From assembly GCA_024684055.1 (NCBI GenBank), contig JAIKXN010000242.1, positions 1 through 42,287 of the forward strand: a DNA stretch of 42,287 bases, in the 5' to 3' direction. The notes beneath the pieces were generated by a model. The model made no database searches and had not been told where the DNA came from. It saw only the letters and a program-made list of their open reading frames with translations. Each line of letters begins with the position of its first letter. The stretch's first letter is position 1. Positions 25,159-33,733 of the stretch are shown one piece after another. Both the position numbers and the translations under genes were made by a program. The stretch comes from Lachnospiraceae bacterium (lineage in GTDB: Bacteria; Bacillota; Clostridia; Lachnospirales; Lachnospiraceae).

Positions 25159-25941
25159 ATGAAAAAAAGAAAAAAAGTTCTGATTATTATTCCGGCGTAC
25201 AATGAAGGGAAAAATATAGGAAGTCTGCTGGAAAAACTCGAACGTCCGGACATAGCGGATCTGTGTGATGTACTTGTCATAAACGATGCATCAAAAGACG
25301 ATACCGGACAGGTAGTAAGAAACAGAGGACACAAAGTTGTTCGTAACATCTACAATCTCGGGTACGGAAGCGGGCTTCAGGTCGGTTACAGGTATGCCAA
25401 GAGATATGAATACAGCTTTATCATTCAGATGGATGCGGACGGACAGCATGATACGGAGAATGTCATAAAGATTTACAAGGCACTTACAACACCGGATGAA
25501 AAAGGTGAAATTCCGGATATTGTACTCGGTTCCAGATTTTTAAAAGATTCTCCGAAATACAAATCCAGTGTCGCAAAGGATATGGGATATGTTGTTTTCA
25601 GAACGTTGATCAAGATGTTAACGGGGAAAACGATCATGGATCCCACTACCGGCCTTCAGGGGCTGTCGAGACGTACTTTCTGTTATTATGCAGGTTTCGA
25701 TCATTTCGACGATCAGTATCCCGACGCCAATATGATTCTTCAGATGCTGCTGCTCGGATACAAGGTTGTTGAAATCCCGGCACTTATGCATCAGAGAACG
25801 GAAGGGAAAAGCATGCATTCAGGTCTCAAACCGATCATATACATGGTCAGAATGACGTATTCGATATTTGCGGTATGGATCAGAGTAAAGATTCTAAAAA
25901 TGGATAAGAAAGTTAAACCTAATGATTCCCTTTCTGTCTAA
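25159..25941 (+). CDS. Glycosyltransferase family 2 (dolichyl/polyprenyl-phosphate sugar synthase-like)
   Basis: A 260-aa GT-A enzyme without membrane helices. IIPAYNEGKNIG at the start, VINDASKDDT and the metal-binding DADGQHD (about residue 94) are the GT2 landmarks, and the last phrase is typical of the DPM/DPG-synthase branch, which makes polyprenyl-phosphate-linked mannose or glucose. Such a carrier could feed the large GT-C-like protein two genes downstream, which is an inference. The ribosome binding site is weak. It overlaps the next gene by 20 bases. Confidence 0.9.
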   Translation: MKKRKKVLIIIPAYNEGKNIGSLLEKLERPDIADLCDVLVINDASKDDTGQVVRNRGHKVVRNIYNLGYGSGLQVGYRYAKRYEYSFIIQMDADGQHDTENVIKIYKALTTPDEKGEIPDIVLGSRFLKDSPKYKSSVAKDMGYVVFRTLIKMLTGKTIMDPTTGLQGLSRRTFCYYAGFDHFDDQYPDANMILQMLLLGYKVVEIPALMHQRTEGKSMHSGLKPIIYMVRMTYSIFAVWIRVKILKMDKKVKPNDSLSV

Positions 25942-27220
25942 ATTCCGTAAAAACAAATTCGAAAAAAATGTTTTGACGGAAAGCAAATCCGAACTGAATA
26001 ATCCTTCACGCGGATGGTACAAAATGTTTTATTTTGACGTGGGAGAAGAACCTGACTGGGAAAAAGTCAAAAGGGATTCGGATGAATCCCGGTCTCTGGT
26101 CATGTTGTTTTTTGATATCGGAAAAGCTTCTGAAAGAGAACTCGATAAAGAGGACTTTGAGTATATAAGGAATGTTTTTTCTTATTTCGAAAACCGCGGA
26201 AATGATATCATTCTTCGAATAGCTTACGATCATTTCGGAAAAGCGATAGAACGCGAGCCGAATTCTTTTAATCTTGTTAAAAAGCATACGGAATCGGTTA
26301 CGAAGATCATAAATGACAATAAGAAAAACATTTTCGTATATCAGGGAGTTCTTCTCGGAAACTGGGGTGAAATGCATACTTCAAAGCATTTGACCAAGGA
26401 AAAAATGCGAAGCATCCACGAAATACTGAAATCTGTCGATGAATCTGTTTTTCTCGCGGTAAGAAAACCTTCGCAGCTTCGGATCCTTTGTCACGGAAGA
26501 GAAGATCTGCCTTTCAAAAAGGAATTCAGATGCGGAATATACAATGACGGACTGTTCGGTTCCGATACGGATCTCGGAACATACGGGATTCACGATTCAA
26601 AAAATGCGGGATACGAAAGAGAATGGCTTAAGGAAGAAGAAAAAGAATTCATCCATTCGGTAAGTATTGCAGCGCCTGTCGGCGGCGAAACGGTTAATAA
26701 TGATGAAATATCTTTTTCATGTGATGAGATAATCGAAACTCTTTCGAAAACGGGTATTACATATCTTAACTGTGAATACGACAGGATACTTCTTGATAAA
26801 TGGAAAGGCATAAGATACACGGGAAGCGGTATCTGGAACAATGAATCGCTTTACGATTATATAGGAGCGCATTTAGGCTACAGATTCATTATTTCAAAAG
26901 CGTATGCCAGACCTGCAAAAAACGATTCGTATTTAATCGGAATCACTGTTTTAAACGCAGGATTCGCACCGATCTATCAGGATGCGGATGTTTATTTGGA
27001 AATCGAAAACGGTCAGAAAAACGAAACACACAAGATATCTGACGTATTAAACTTACTTGAAAGCGGCGAATCAAAAAATGTCGAAGCAGCATTTGACATG
27101 AATGAAGGAACCGTAAGAGTTTATGCAAAAAGAGCCGGAGACGGCCGGATAATAAAATTTGCCCATGACTGTGATGAACAGGGCAGGGTAACAGTGGGAA
27201 TATTAAAATGCTTGAAGTAA
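25922..27220 (+). CDS. DUF4874/DUF4832-like protein
   Basis: A 432-aa protein. ELNNPSRGWYKMFYFD near residue 28 matches the start of DUF4874, and the C-terminal part (about 300-430, ending in beta strands) fits DUF4832. Such proteins look like TIM-barrel glycoside hydrolases with a beta-sandwich added and often lie in polysaccharide gene clusters; no activity has been shown that I know of. No signal peptide is visible, so the protein appears cytoplasmic, unless the first 12 residues (MIPFLSKFRKNK) serve as a weak anchor. It overlaps both neighbours (20 and 13 bases) and so is co-translated with them. Confidence 0.75.
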   Translation: MIPFLSKFRKNKFEKNVLTESKSELNNPSRGWYKMFYFDVGEEPDWEKVKRDSDESRSLVMLFFDIGKASERELDKEDFEYIRNVFSYFENRGNDIILRIAYDHFGKAIEREPNSFNLVKKHTESVTKIINDNKKNIFVYQGVLLGNWGEMHTSKHLTKEKMRSIHEILKSVDESVFLAVRKPSQLRILCHGREDLPFKKEFRCGIYNDGLFGSDTDLGTYGIHDSKNAGYEREWLKEEEKEFIHSVSIAAPVGGETVNNDEISFSCDEIIETLSKTGITYLNCEYDRILLDKWKGIRYTGSGIWNNESLYDYIGAHLGYRFIISKAYARPAKNDSYLIGITVLNAGFAPIYQDADVYLEIENGQKNETHKISDVLNLLESGESKNVEAAFDMNEGTVRVYAKRAGDGRIIKFAHDCDEQGRVTVGILKCLK

Positions 27221-29613
27221 ATGAAACAGCTTACTGGATAATTGAATATGCGAAAGTATTTATCGCTTACATGCTGATAACATTTGTATGGCCCAGAGTG
27301 GTATTTCACAGATTTTTGAAAGAAAAGAGTAAAACTTTTATCTTTGCTTTCTGCGTATGCGTCATGATGACACTCGGAAGCGGCGTGATACTTGTTCTTG
27401 GATCGGTACACCTTCTTAACGTATGGGTTATCAGAATTCTCTTTTACGGAACCTTTATTGCGGCTTTGTTTTACAACAACAGGTTCGATAAAGAGAAGTT
27501 TAAGTTCATCAGAAAAAGCGTAACAGGTACCATGGGCAGAAAGACTCTTACAAGAGGAATCGCTTCAGCCATCAGCAAATATGCCGTGATCGTATTCAAA
27601 AAAGTTGTTGCCTTTTTCAAAGGAAACACGCTTCTTTACGGACTTCTTTTGCTCCTTCTCGGATATACGATGCTTTACTTTACATGGAATGCGTTCCAGA
27701 ACTATTCGTATGGTGCAAGTGATATGTATCTTCATAACAAATGGGTATACGGACTTGTTCAGGGAAATGCGTTCAGCGAGGGTATCTATCCCGAAGGCAT
27801 GCACTGCTTTATCTATGCGATCCATGCACTTTTCGGAATCAGAATTTATTCATGTTTCCTTTTCGTTGCCGGAATAAACATCGGTACGATGATGCTCTGC
27901 GCATTCTTAATGTTCAAGGAAATTTTCAGATGGAAATACGCACCCGTTATTGCGCTTACGCTTTTTTCGATAATGGATGTCAAAGACATTTATCCGGTGC
28001 TCAGTTACGGACGTCTCGGCTGGACCATTCCGCAGGAATTTGCATACCCTATGGTATTCTTATGCGGAGCATTTCTTTTAAGATTCTTAAAGGAAAAGAC
28101 GAGAGAGCAGAAAGAAACTCTTAAGGAAGAACTCAAAAAGAAAAAGATAAATGACAATCTTATGATATTCGCACTCGCGATTGCGGGAACCATCGCGATT
28201 CATTTTTATGCAACGATCATTGCATTCTTCATCTGCCTCATGCTTGTAATCCCTTACACTTACAAGCTTTTCAGACAGAGAAGATTTCTCAAACTTTCGG
28301 TTACCGTTGCGGCAGGACTTCTTATCGCGGTTCTTCCCATGCTTATTGCATTTGCATCGGGAAAGAAATTCCAGGGTTCCATCAACTGGGCCATTAGCGT
28401 TATCAAGAATTCGATCATTTCGGAAAGAGTAATAGATTACGATACAGAAGACAATCTTATGGCATATCTTAAAGATAAAAAAGACGATTTTCTTCATATC
28501 GAGCAGATATGTTTTGCAGGAAATGATGTCGGAAAAGTCGTAAGAGGAAAGACGGTAAGAGCAGGTCAGAATCCGATACAGAGAATGATTAAAAAGATAT
28601 ATAACAGAGATTATCTTTTCATGTACGGAGAAGGCCGTGCGACATGGATTCTTGTCTTTGAAGGAATCGCACTTCTTTTGTGGGCCGCATACAGAATTGC
28701 CGGAATATTTATCGGAAAGAAAAATAAGAAGTTCAGGGGCGACCGCTATGACGGATACGCGGGACTCCTTCTTATGGGCGTGGCTTTCACAATACTTAAC
28801 CATCCCGATGCAATCGGACTTCCGGAGATTTTCGAACTCGGCAGAATCTGTGCCGTAACACAGCTGCTTGCACTTGGAATTTTCCTTGTTCCCATCGACC
28901 TTTTAATGTCATTCCCTCTTTACAGGATTCCCGGAATACCCAGTGCCGTTATCGGTGTGGCAGGTCTTGTTTCGAGTATCGTGCTTACGGTTGCAACAGG
29001 CGACTATCACGGATATTCGTTCTACTGCCTCGGAAGATACAACGGTGCGGTAAAGAGCACGATCAGTATTACGGAAGATGTTAAGCCCCAGGAATTTACC
29101 ATTGTATCGACAACGGATGAATTATATCAGTTCATTCAGTACGGCTATCATGAAGAGGTCATCGATTTTATCAACTCGGTAACATATAAGTATTCCTATA
29201 CCTTACCGACCAGATATGTTTTCATATTTGTTGAGAAGAGACCGATTCAGTATCCGCACTATCATTTCGCAAGCGGTCCGAAGTGGCTCGCTCTCGAAAA
29301 ATATGCGCCTTATTTCGGCTCATACGTAAGCCAGAACCCTGATATAATCCAGACGGAATTAAAAGACAAATACGTTACTACCAATACAGGTATGTTCAGC
29401 AATAAATCCGAAGAAGTTTATACGGATCTGCAAACCAGAGCAATCCTTGAATCCAAGCTTAATGCATGGTGTGAGAAGTTTGACGAACTTTATCCGGGAG
29501 AACTTCATACCTACTATGAAGACGATGATTTTGTATGTTATTATTTTGAACAGAATCAGCGTAACATATATGAACTTTCGATAGTGGACTGGAATCAGTA
29601 CAAGAATCACTGA
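27208..29613 (+). CDS. Large polytopic membrane protein, GT-C glycosyltransferase-like (DUF6541-type)
   Basis: An 801-aa protein with about 12-14 membrane helices in residues 10-610 and a soluble outer domain of about 190 residues at the C-terminus. The first big outer loop reads GASDMYLHNKWVYG and then YPEGMHCF, the type of acidic/His motif seen where GT-C enzymes bind polyprenyl-phosphate sugars. It resembles DUF6541-type proteins, though the family name is tentative. Substrate is probably the product of the GT2 two genes upstream. It could alternatively be a polymerase. The start overlaps the upstream stop by 13 bases. Confidence 0.75.
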   Translation: MLEVNETAYWIIEYAKVFIAYMLITFVWPRVVFHRFLKEKSKTFIFAFCVCVMMTLGSGVILVLGSVHLLNVWVIRILFYGTFIAALFYNNRFDKEKFKFIRKSVTGTMGRKTLTRGIASAISKYAVIVFKKVVAFFKGNTLLYGLLLLLLGYTMLYFTWNAFQNYSYGASDMYLHNKWVYGLVQGNAFSEGIYPEGMHCFIYAIHALFGIRIYSCFLFVAGINIGTMMLCAFLMFKEIFRWKYAPVIALTLFSIMDVKDIYPVLSYGRLGWTIPQEFAYPMVFLCGAFLLRFLKEKTREQKETLKEELKKKKINDNLMIFALAIAGTIAIHFYATIIAFFICLMLVIPYTYKLFRQRRFLKLSVTVAAGLLIAVLPMLIAFASGKKFQGSINWAISVIKNSIISERVIDYDTEDNLMAYLKDKKDDFLHIEQICFAGNDVGKVVRGKTVRAGQNPIQRMIKKIYNRDYLFMYGEGRATWILVFEGIALLLWAAYRIAGIFIGKKNKKFRGDRYDGYAGLLLMGVAFTILNHPDAIGLPEIFELGRICAVTQLLALGIFLVPIDLLMSFPLYRIPGIPSAVIGVAGLVSSIVLTVATGDYHGYSFYCLGRYNGAVKSTISITEDVKPQEFTIVSTTDELYQFIQYGYHEEVIDFINSVTYKYSYTLPTRYVFIFVEKRPIQYPHYHFASGPKWLALEKYAPYFGSYVSQNPDIIQTELKDKYVTTNTGMFSNKSEEVYTDLQTRAILESKLNAWCEKFDELYPGELHTYYEDDDFVCYYFEQNQRNIYELSIVDWNQYKNH

Positions 29614-29638
29614 TAACCGTTAAAACGGAAACGCAGAT

Positions 29639-30823
29639 ATGGGAAAGACGGAAGCTAATACACAATCAAATAATGACGAGCTTCTTTTATCCAAAGACGA
29701 AGAATTATTTCTTCGTCTCGTTTCTGCTTATTGCCATGATGAAAAGGCACTGGATGAAATATCTTTAAGTAACGAAGAAAAAGAATCGATAAAGGATTTA
29801 TGCGCAAGACACAATCTTTCGCATGTCTTTCTTAACAAGGAAAATGCCTACGGGACAGTCATAAAGTATTACAGACTTCTTTTTGCTTCGGCGGACATTT
29901 CAAAAATATTATCTGAAAACGGAATCGGATGCATAGTTTTAAAAGGATGTGCGACTTCGGTATTTTACAAAGTCCCTGAAATGAGGAAAAGCGGGGATGT
30001 CGATATCCTGCTTGAAGATCCAGGAAAAATTGACGAAGCAGTTAAAATTCTTTATGCAAACTGTTTTACCAAAAGCGAAGAGCAGCACGCGAATCATCAT
30101 GTGGTCTTAAACGGACACGGCATTAATCTTGAGATTCACACAATGCTCGTCGAACCTTTTGATGACAATTTCATAAACAGATATATAAAAGATCTTTTAG
30201 GTGAAATAAAAGAAAGAAAAATAAAAAGAATCGTCTGCGGTGTGGAAATTCCGACACTTGAGGACGATCTGCATGCATACGAACTGATACTTCATATGCT
30301 TCAGCATTATCTTCGTGAAGGTTTTGGAATAAGGCTTCTTTGCGACTGGACTCTTTTTTGGAACAGGGAAGTGGATGAAAAACATAAGAGTCTTTATCTG
30401 AAACTTGTTAGCGAAAGCAGGATAAAGGGCTTTTCGGATATGGTTACGAAATGCTGTATCGAATATCTCGGACTTGACGAAGATAAAGTCGGGTGGATGG
30501 ACATTGAAAAAGACCTGGATACTTCTTTGTTCATAAAGGATATTCTTTCGGCAGGCGATTTCGGCAATGCGGAAAAAGGCAGAATGGTTTCATTAAGAGG
30601 CACAAAGCCTTCCGATTATATTCGAGAGTTTCATCATCAGATGCATTTGAACTTTCCGAAGGCGGGCAGAGTATTTATCATATGGCCGGTTTTGTGGCTG
30701 ATAACTTATATAAGGTTTGAGAGAAACAACAGGAATATAAGAAAGGTAAATGCAAGCGAAATATTTGCGAGTGCCAGGGAAAGATCGAAGATAGTTCAGA
30801 GTATGCATATATTTATCAGGTAG
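29639..30823 (+). CDS. Nucleotidyltransferase family protein (NTP_transf_5)
   Basis: A 394-aa protein with the hallmark LKG (Lys102-Gly103) followed by YKVPEMRKSGDVDILL, giving the metal-binding pair GD-x-D (Asp120, Asp122). This is the PF14907-type nucleotidyltransferase. Such proteins occur in RiPP clusters (some lasso-peptide sets with an HPr-kinase-like enzyme) and in polysaccharide clusters; their substrate is mostly unknown. The C-terminal part is helical. The ribosome binding site is weak. Its presence here, 8 kb before a PqqD-HPr-kinase gene, gives two readings: glycan tailoring or peptide tailoring. The sequence does not decide. Confidence 0.85.
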   Translation: MGKTEANTQSNNDELLLSKDEELFLRLVSAYCHDEKALDEISLSNEEKESIKDLCARHNLSHVFLNKENAYGTVIKYYRLLFASADISKILSENGIGCIVLKGCATSVFYKVPEMRKSGDVDILLEDPGKIDEAVKILYANCFTKSEEQHANHHVVLNGHGINLEIHTMLVEPFDDNFINRYIKDLLGEIKERKIKRIVCGVEIPTLEDDLHAYELILHMLQHYLREGFGIRLLCDWTLFWNREVDEKHKSLYLKLVSESRIKGFSDMVTKCCIEYLGLDEDKVGWMDIEKDLDTSLFIKDILSAGDFGNAEKGRMVSLRGTKPSDYIREFHHQMHLNFPKAGRVFIIWPVLWLITYIRFERNNRNIRKVNASEIFASARERSKIVQSMHIFIR

Positions 30824-30830
30824 TTTACAG

Positions 30831-31883
30831 ATGGATCCTTTAGTTAGTGTGGTTATTCCGGTATACAATACCGAAAAGTATCTGGAAGAATGCGTTTCAA
30901 GCGTATTGGAACAGACATATAAAAACATAGAAATAATACTGGTTGATGACGGGTCTGCGGACAAAAGCGGCGAAATCTGCGATCGTTTATCGAAAGAAAA
31001 CAGCTGCATCAAAGTGTTTCACAATCCCAACAGCGGTTCGGGCGTATCGAGAAACCTGGGTGTTGACAATTCCGAAGGCGAATACCTGGTTTTCATGGAT
31101 TCGGATGACAAGCTTGACGGGAAAGAAAGCATTTCGTTAATGGTCAGGAAAGCCATGGAAGAAGACAGCGATATTGTTGTCGGCTGTTACCGAAGGTTTG
31201 ACAAAGATTATTTAAGCGGAGTCAACCGTCACGGATTTACAAAAGAAGATACATGGGAATCGGCGGATTTCAGATTCAGGGGTTTTTACAGAAACGGACA
31301 TCTTGCGTATGTCTGGGCGAAACTTTACAAAAAGGAATTCCTTGTTAACAACAACATTCGCCACGACAGGTATCCGTTTACACAGGACAAGGCATTCAAC
31401 ATGCGCTGTTTAAGTCATAAACCGAAATACGGTTTTCTTGACGAGAGCGTTTACTGTTACAGGATCAATATTTCTTCGGTTACATACAAATACAAAAAAA
31501 ACTTTTCCGAAATCTGGATCTCGATCGCAAAAGATTTTTCGGAGAGTCTGAAGGGATATGATGCCGATTTTTCCGACCTTACTTCCTTTCATATAATACT
31601 CGGCGCTTATTATATGGTTAAGCAGGAAGTAAAAAACAAAGCAAAGGTTAAGGAATGCATAAGCTTCTTAAAGAAATATTGTGAAAATGCTTATTCCGCA
31701 GAACAGATAAGAGCAGTAAAAAGGAATTCAAAGAATATTAAATCTTTCAAGTGGAAAGTACTGTTTAACGTGACTGAATTTCTCCTTAAGACGAAATGTT
31801 ATACATCCTTTGTTCTCGGTGTGGGACTGATTCAGAAGATCAATCTTGAAAAGAAGATTTCGGAAAAAAGGTACAGGAAGTAA
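30831..31883 (+). CDS. Glycosyltransferase family 2
   Basis: A 350-aa GT-A transferase. SVVIPVYNTEKYLEECV at the start, LVDDGSADKSGEICD, then FMDSDDKLDG (DxD-like metal site near residue 85) define GT2, the capsule/teichoic acid branch. The C-terminal 100 residues are basic and probably lie on the membrane surface. It starts 7 bases after the nucleotidyltransferase, without a strong ribosome binding site. It likely adds one residue to the glycan built by this operon. Confidence 0.92.
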   Translation: MDPLVSVVIPVYNTEKYLEECVSSVLEQTYKNIEIILVDDGSADKSGEICDRLSKENSCIKVFHNPNSGSGVSRNLGVDNSEGEYLVFMDSDDKLDGKESISLMVRKAMEEDSDIVVGCYRRFDKDYLSGVNRHGFTKEDTWESADFRFRGFYRNGHLAYVWAKLYKKEFLVNNNIRHDRYPFTQDKAFNMRCLSHKPKYGFLDESVYCYRINISSVTYKYKKNFSEIWISIAKDFSESLKGYDADFSDLTSFHIILGAYYMVKQEVKNKAKVKECISFLKKYCENAYSAEQIRAVKRNSKNIKSFKWKVLFNVTEFLLKTKCYTSFVLGVGLIQKINLEKKISEKRYRK

Positions 31884-31909
31884 TTCTTTGAAATTTGTGA
31901 GATGCGATA

Positions 31910-32986
31910 ATGAGTAAGATTGTATTTTTCAGCGGAGGCATTGACAGATACGGCGGAACGGAAAGGGTTCTTTCCATAGTTTCCTCACAACTTTCAAGGC
32001 GAGGACATGAAGTGATAATAGTCAGTATGTGCGGCGAATGCAAAAGCCATTATCCGCTCGATGAGAATATAAGACTGATCTTCATGCAGGCAAAAGGCTT
32101 TGCAAAGGGAATAACTGCCAACCTCTCAAAACTCGGCAAAATAATAGAAGAAGAAAAACCTGATTTCTGGATAGATGTGGATATCATTCTCGGTCTTTAT
32201 ACGGGACTTGTTCGAAAAAAACACAGGGGAATGAAATGGATTTCCTGGGAACATTTCAACTACTATACCGTGTTCCCGTATTATAAGAAACTCAGGGCGT
32301 ATACAAGAAAGATGGTCTGCAAAAAGAGCGACTGTCTCGTGGTCCTTTCAAAAGAAGACGAAGGATATTACAGGGCTAACGAAAAAATAAGACATAAGCT
32401 TATAAGCATTCACAATCCCTCTCCGTATGAAATCTGTATCCCCAAAGGAAACAAAAAGAAAATCATACTTGCGGCAGGAAGGCTTTTGAAAATCAAGGGA
32501 TACGATATGCTTGCTGAAGCCTGGGGGCTTATATGCGAAAAATATCCTGACTGGAATCTTGTAATAGCCGGTGAAGGCGAAGAGAGAGAAAACATCGAAA
32601 ATATAATACAAGAGAAGAATATTAAGAATATTTCTCTTCCGGGTTTTGTCGAAAATATGCCCGAAATGTATAAAGAAAGTTCAATGTTCGTATTGTCATC
32701 GAGAAATGAAGGCTTTGTAATGGTGCTTCTTGAAGCAATGTCGTTCGGCCTTCCATGTGTGGGATTCGGATGCAAAGCAGGTGTGAAAGAGATTATTGCC
32801 GATGGAGAAACGGGATATATCGCAGAACCTGAAAATATAAGCGATCTGGCAGCAAAAATGGAATTGCTTATAAACGATGAAGAAATTCGTGATCAAATGT
32901 CACAAAAAGCCATTGAATCCGTGAAAAGGTTTGACATCAATGTTATCACAGATCAGTGGGAAGACCTGTTTAAGAGTCTTGTTTAA
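31910..32986 (+). CDS. Glycosyltransferase family 4
   Basis: A 358-aa GT-B transferase. FSGGIDRYGGTERVL at the N-terminus and the donor-site phrases AAGRLLKIKGYD and SRNEGFVMVLLEAMSFGLP (EX7E) are typical of GT4. It is the last gene of the 17.6-kb co-directional run; no terminator is visible after it, and the next promoter begins 67 bases downstream. Donor and acceptor are unknown. Confidence 0.92.
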   Translation: MSKIVFFSGGIDRYGGTERVLSIVSSQLSRRGHEVIIVSMCGECKSHYPLDENIRLIFMQAKGFAKGITANLSKLGKIIEEEKPDFWIDVDIILGLYTGLVRKKHRGMKWISWEHFNYYTVFPYYKKLRAYTRKMVCKKSDCLVVLSKEDEGYYRANEKIRHKLISIHNPSPYEICIPKGNKKKIILAAGRLLKIKGYDMLAEAWGLICEKYPDWNLVIAGEGEERENIENIIQEKNIKNISLPGFVENMPEMYKESSMFVLSSRNEGFVMVLLEAMSFGLPCVGFGCKAGVKEIIADGETGYIAEPENISDLAAKMELLINDEEIRDQMSQKAIESVKRFDINVITDQWEDLFKSLV

Positions 32987-33052
32987 GAACTTTGATGTAA
33001 AAGAGAATGCACGAATAAAGAATATCAGGGCATGAGTACAAACGCGTTTTGC

Positions 33053-33082
33053 TTGACTTAAAAATATGTAATAAGCTATAAT
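33053..33082 (+). promoter_or_regulatory. Strong promoter of the leader-bearing 154-aa protein
   Basis: TTGACT at 33053-33058 and TATAAT at 33077-33082 with an 18-base spacer, one of the best promoters in the window. With a good ribosome binding site and a tight terminator downstream, it makes a one-gene transcript expected to be abundant. Confidence 0.82.
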
Positions 33083-33138
33083 ATTTCAAAGTGGGTAGTT
33101 TGTATTTGGTTTAATTTAGGAGAGTGAAAGGAAAATTT

Positions 33139-33603
33139 ATGAAAAATTATGAAAAACCTATGGTTTTATCAAATGAAGAACTGGCTGAAGGCGTATATGC
33201 CGCAAGCGGCAATGAAGGGGTATGCTGGACCATCAGTTATGTTGTGTCTCAGGAATGGAACGGCACAGGTAAGGTGTATGAATTACACGGAAAACATTCC
33301 GATACCGTAAAGCACTGGTCAAAGGGTACTGTAGTTACAATCGAATTCTTAAATCCCAGCAGCAATCCGTTAGTTGTAAGTGCTGAGAACAACATCAATT
33401 ATACAGTTGCCGTTACAGGTAATGTTGCCAAGATTACAAGAAATCTCGGAGCTGATTCATATAAGTCCGGAGATGAATTTACTTATAAGGTATTTGTGTT
33501 TGCAGGATCTGAAACAGCATCAAAGCTTGTATCTATTCAGCATATTTCGATATCCTGTATGATTACTTCAAATGTTCAGGGTGAAGGCGGAGACGGAACC
33601 TGA
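33139..33603 (+). CDS. Leader-bearing small protein, candidate substrate of the adjacent ABC exporter
   Basis: A 154-aa protein. Residues 1-24 look like a leader: hydrophilic, Glu-rich, ending in EGVYAASG (17-24), without a hydrophobic core, so it is not a Sec signal peptide. I recall similar openings on small proteins of other Lachnospiraceae, but this cannot be checked here. The rest is beta-rich with two cysteines, one near each end (Cys29 and Cys140), and Trp30, 40 and 60, an arrangement like a small disulfide-closed carbohydrate-binding or pilin-like fold. The C-terminus is Gly/Asp-rich. Start at ATG 33139, with AAAGGA 6 bases upstream; the in-frame GTG at 33124 would overlap the ribosome binding region. 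Own promoter and terminator; an ABC exporter follows. Function unknown. Confidence 0.8.
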   Translation: MKNYEKPMVLSNEELAEGVYAASGNEGVCWTISYVVSQEWNGTGKVYELHGKHSDTVKHWSKGTVVTIEFLNPSSNPLVVSAENNINYTVAVTGNVAKITRNLGADSYKSGDEFTYKVFVFAGSETASKLVSIQHISISCMITSNVQGEGGDGT

Positions 33604-33624
33604 TCGAAATTGAATAAAAAATTT

Positions 33625-33649
33625 AAAACAGCCTTCGGGCTGTTTTTTT
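33625..33649 (+). terminator. Terminator after the leader-bearing protein gene
   Basis: A perfect stem AAAACAGCC / GGCTGTTTT closed by the very stable TTCG tetraloop and running into seven T. A textbook intrinsic terminator, isolating the upstream gene from the ABC exporter gene. Confidence 0.95.
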
Positions 33650-33676
33650 ATGTTCGGAAAACGAAGCGTTCTTTTA

Positions 33677-33705
33677 TTGTTTATACTTTCAATAAATAGT
33701 ATAAT
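33677..33705 (+). promoter_or_regulatory. Promoter of the ABC exporter gene
   Basis: TTGTTT at 33677-33682 and TATAAT at 33700-33705, 17-base spacer. The ATG follows 28 bases later. Confidence 0.65.
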
Positions 33706-33733
33706 TAACGAAGTGTGATTCAGGGAAAAGAGT

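Noticed and set aside
28087-28803. 238-codon minus-strand frame opposite the large membrane protein
   Set aside because: Composition (many Cys, Lys, Ser, Tyr) fits an antisense shadow; the plus-strand frame is continuous and has coherent membrane helices.
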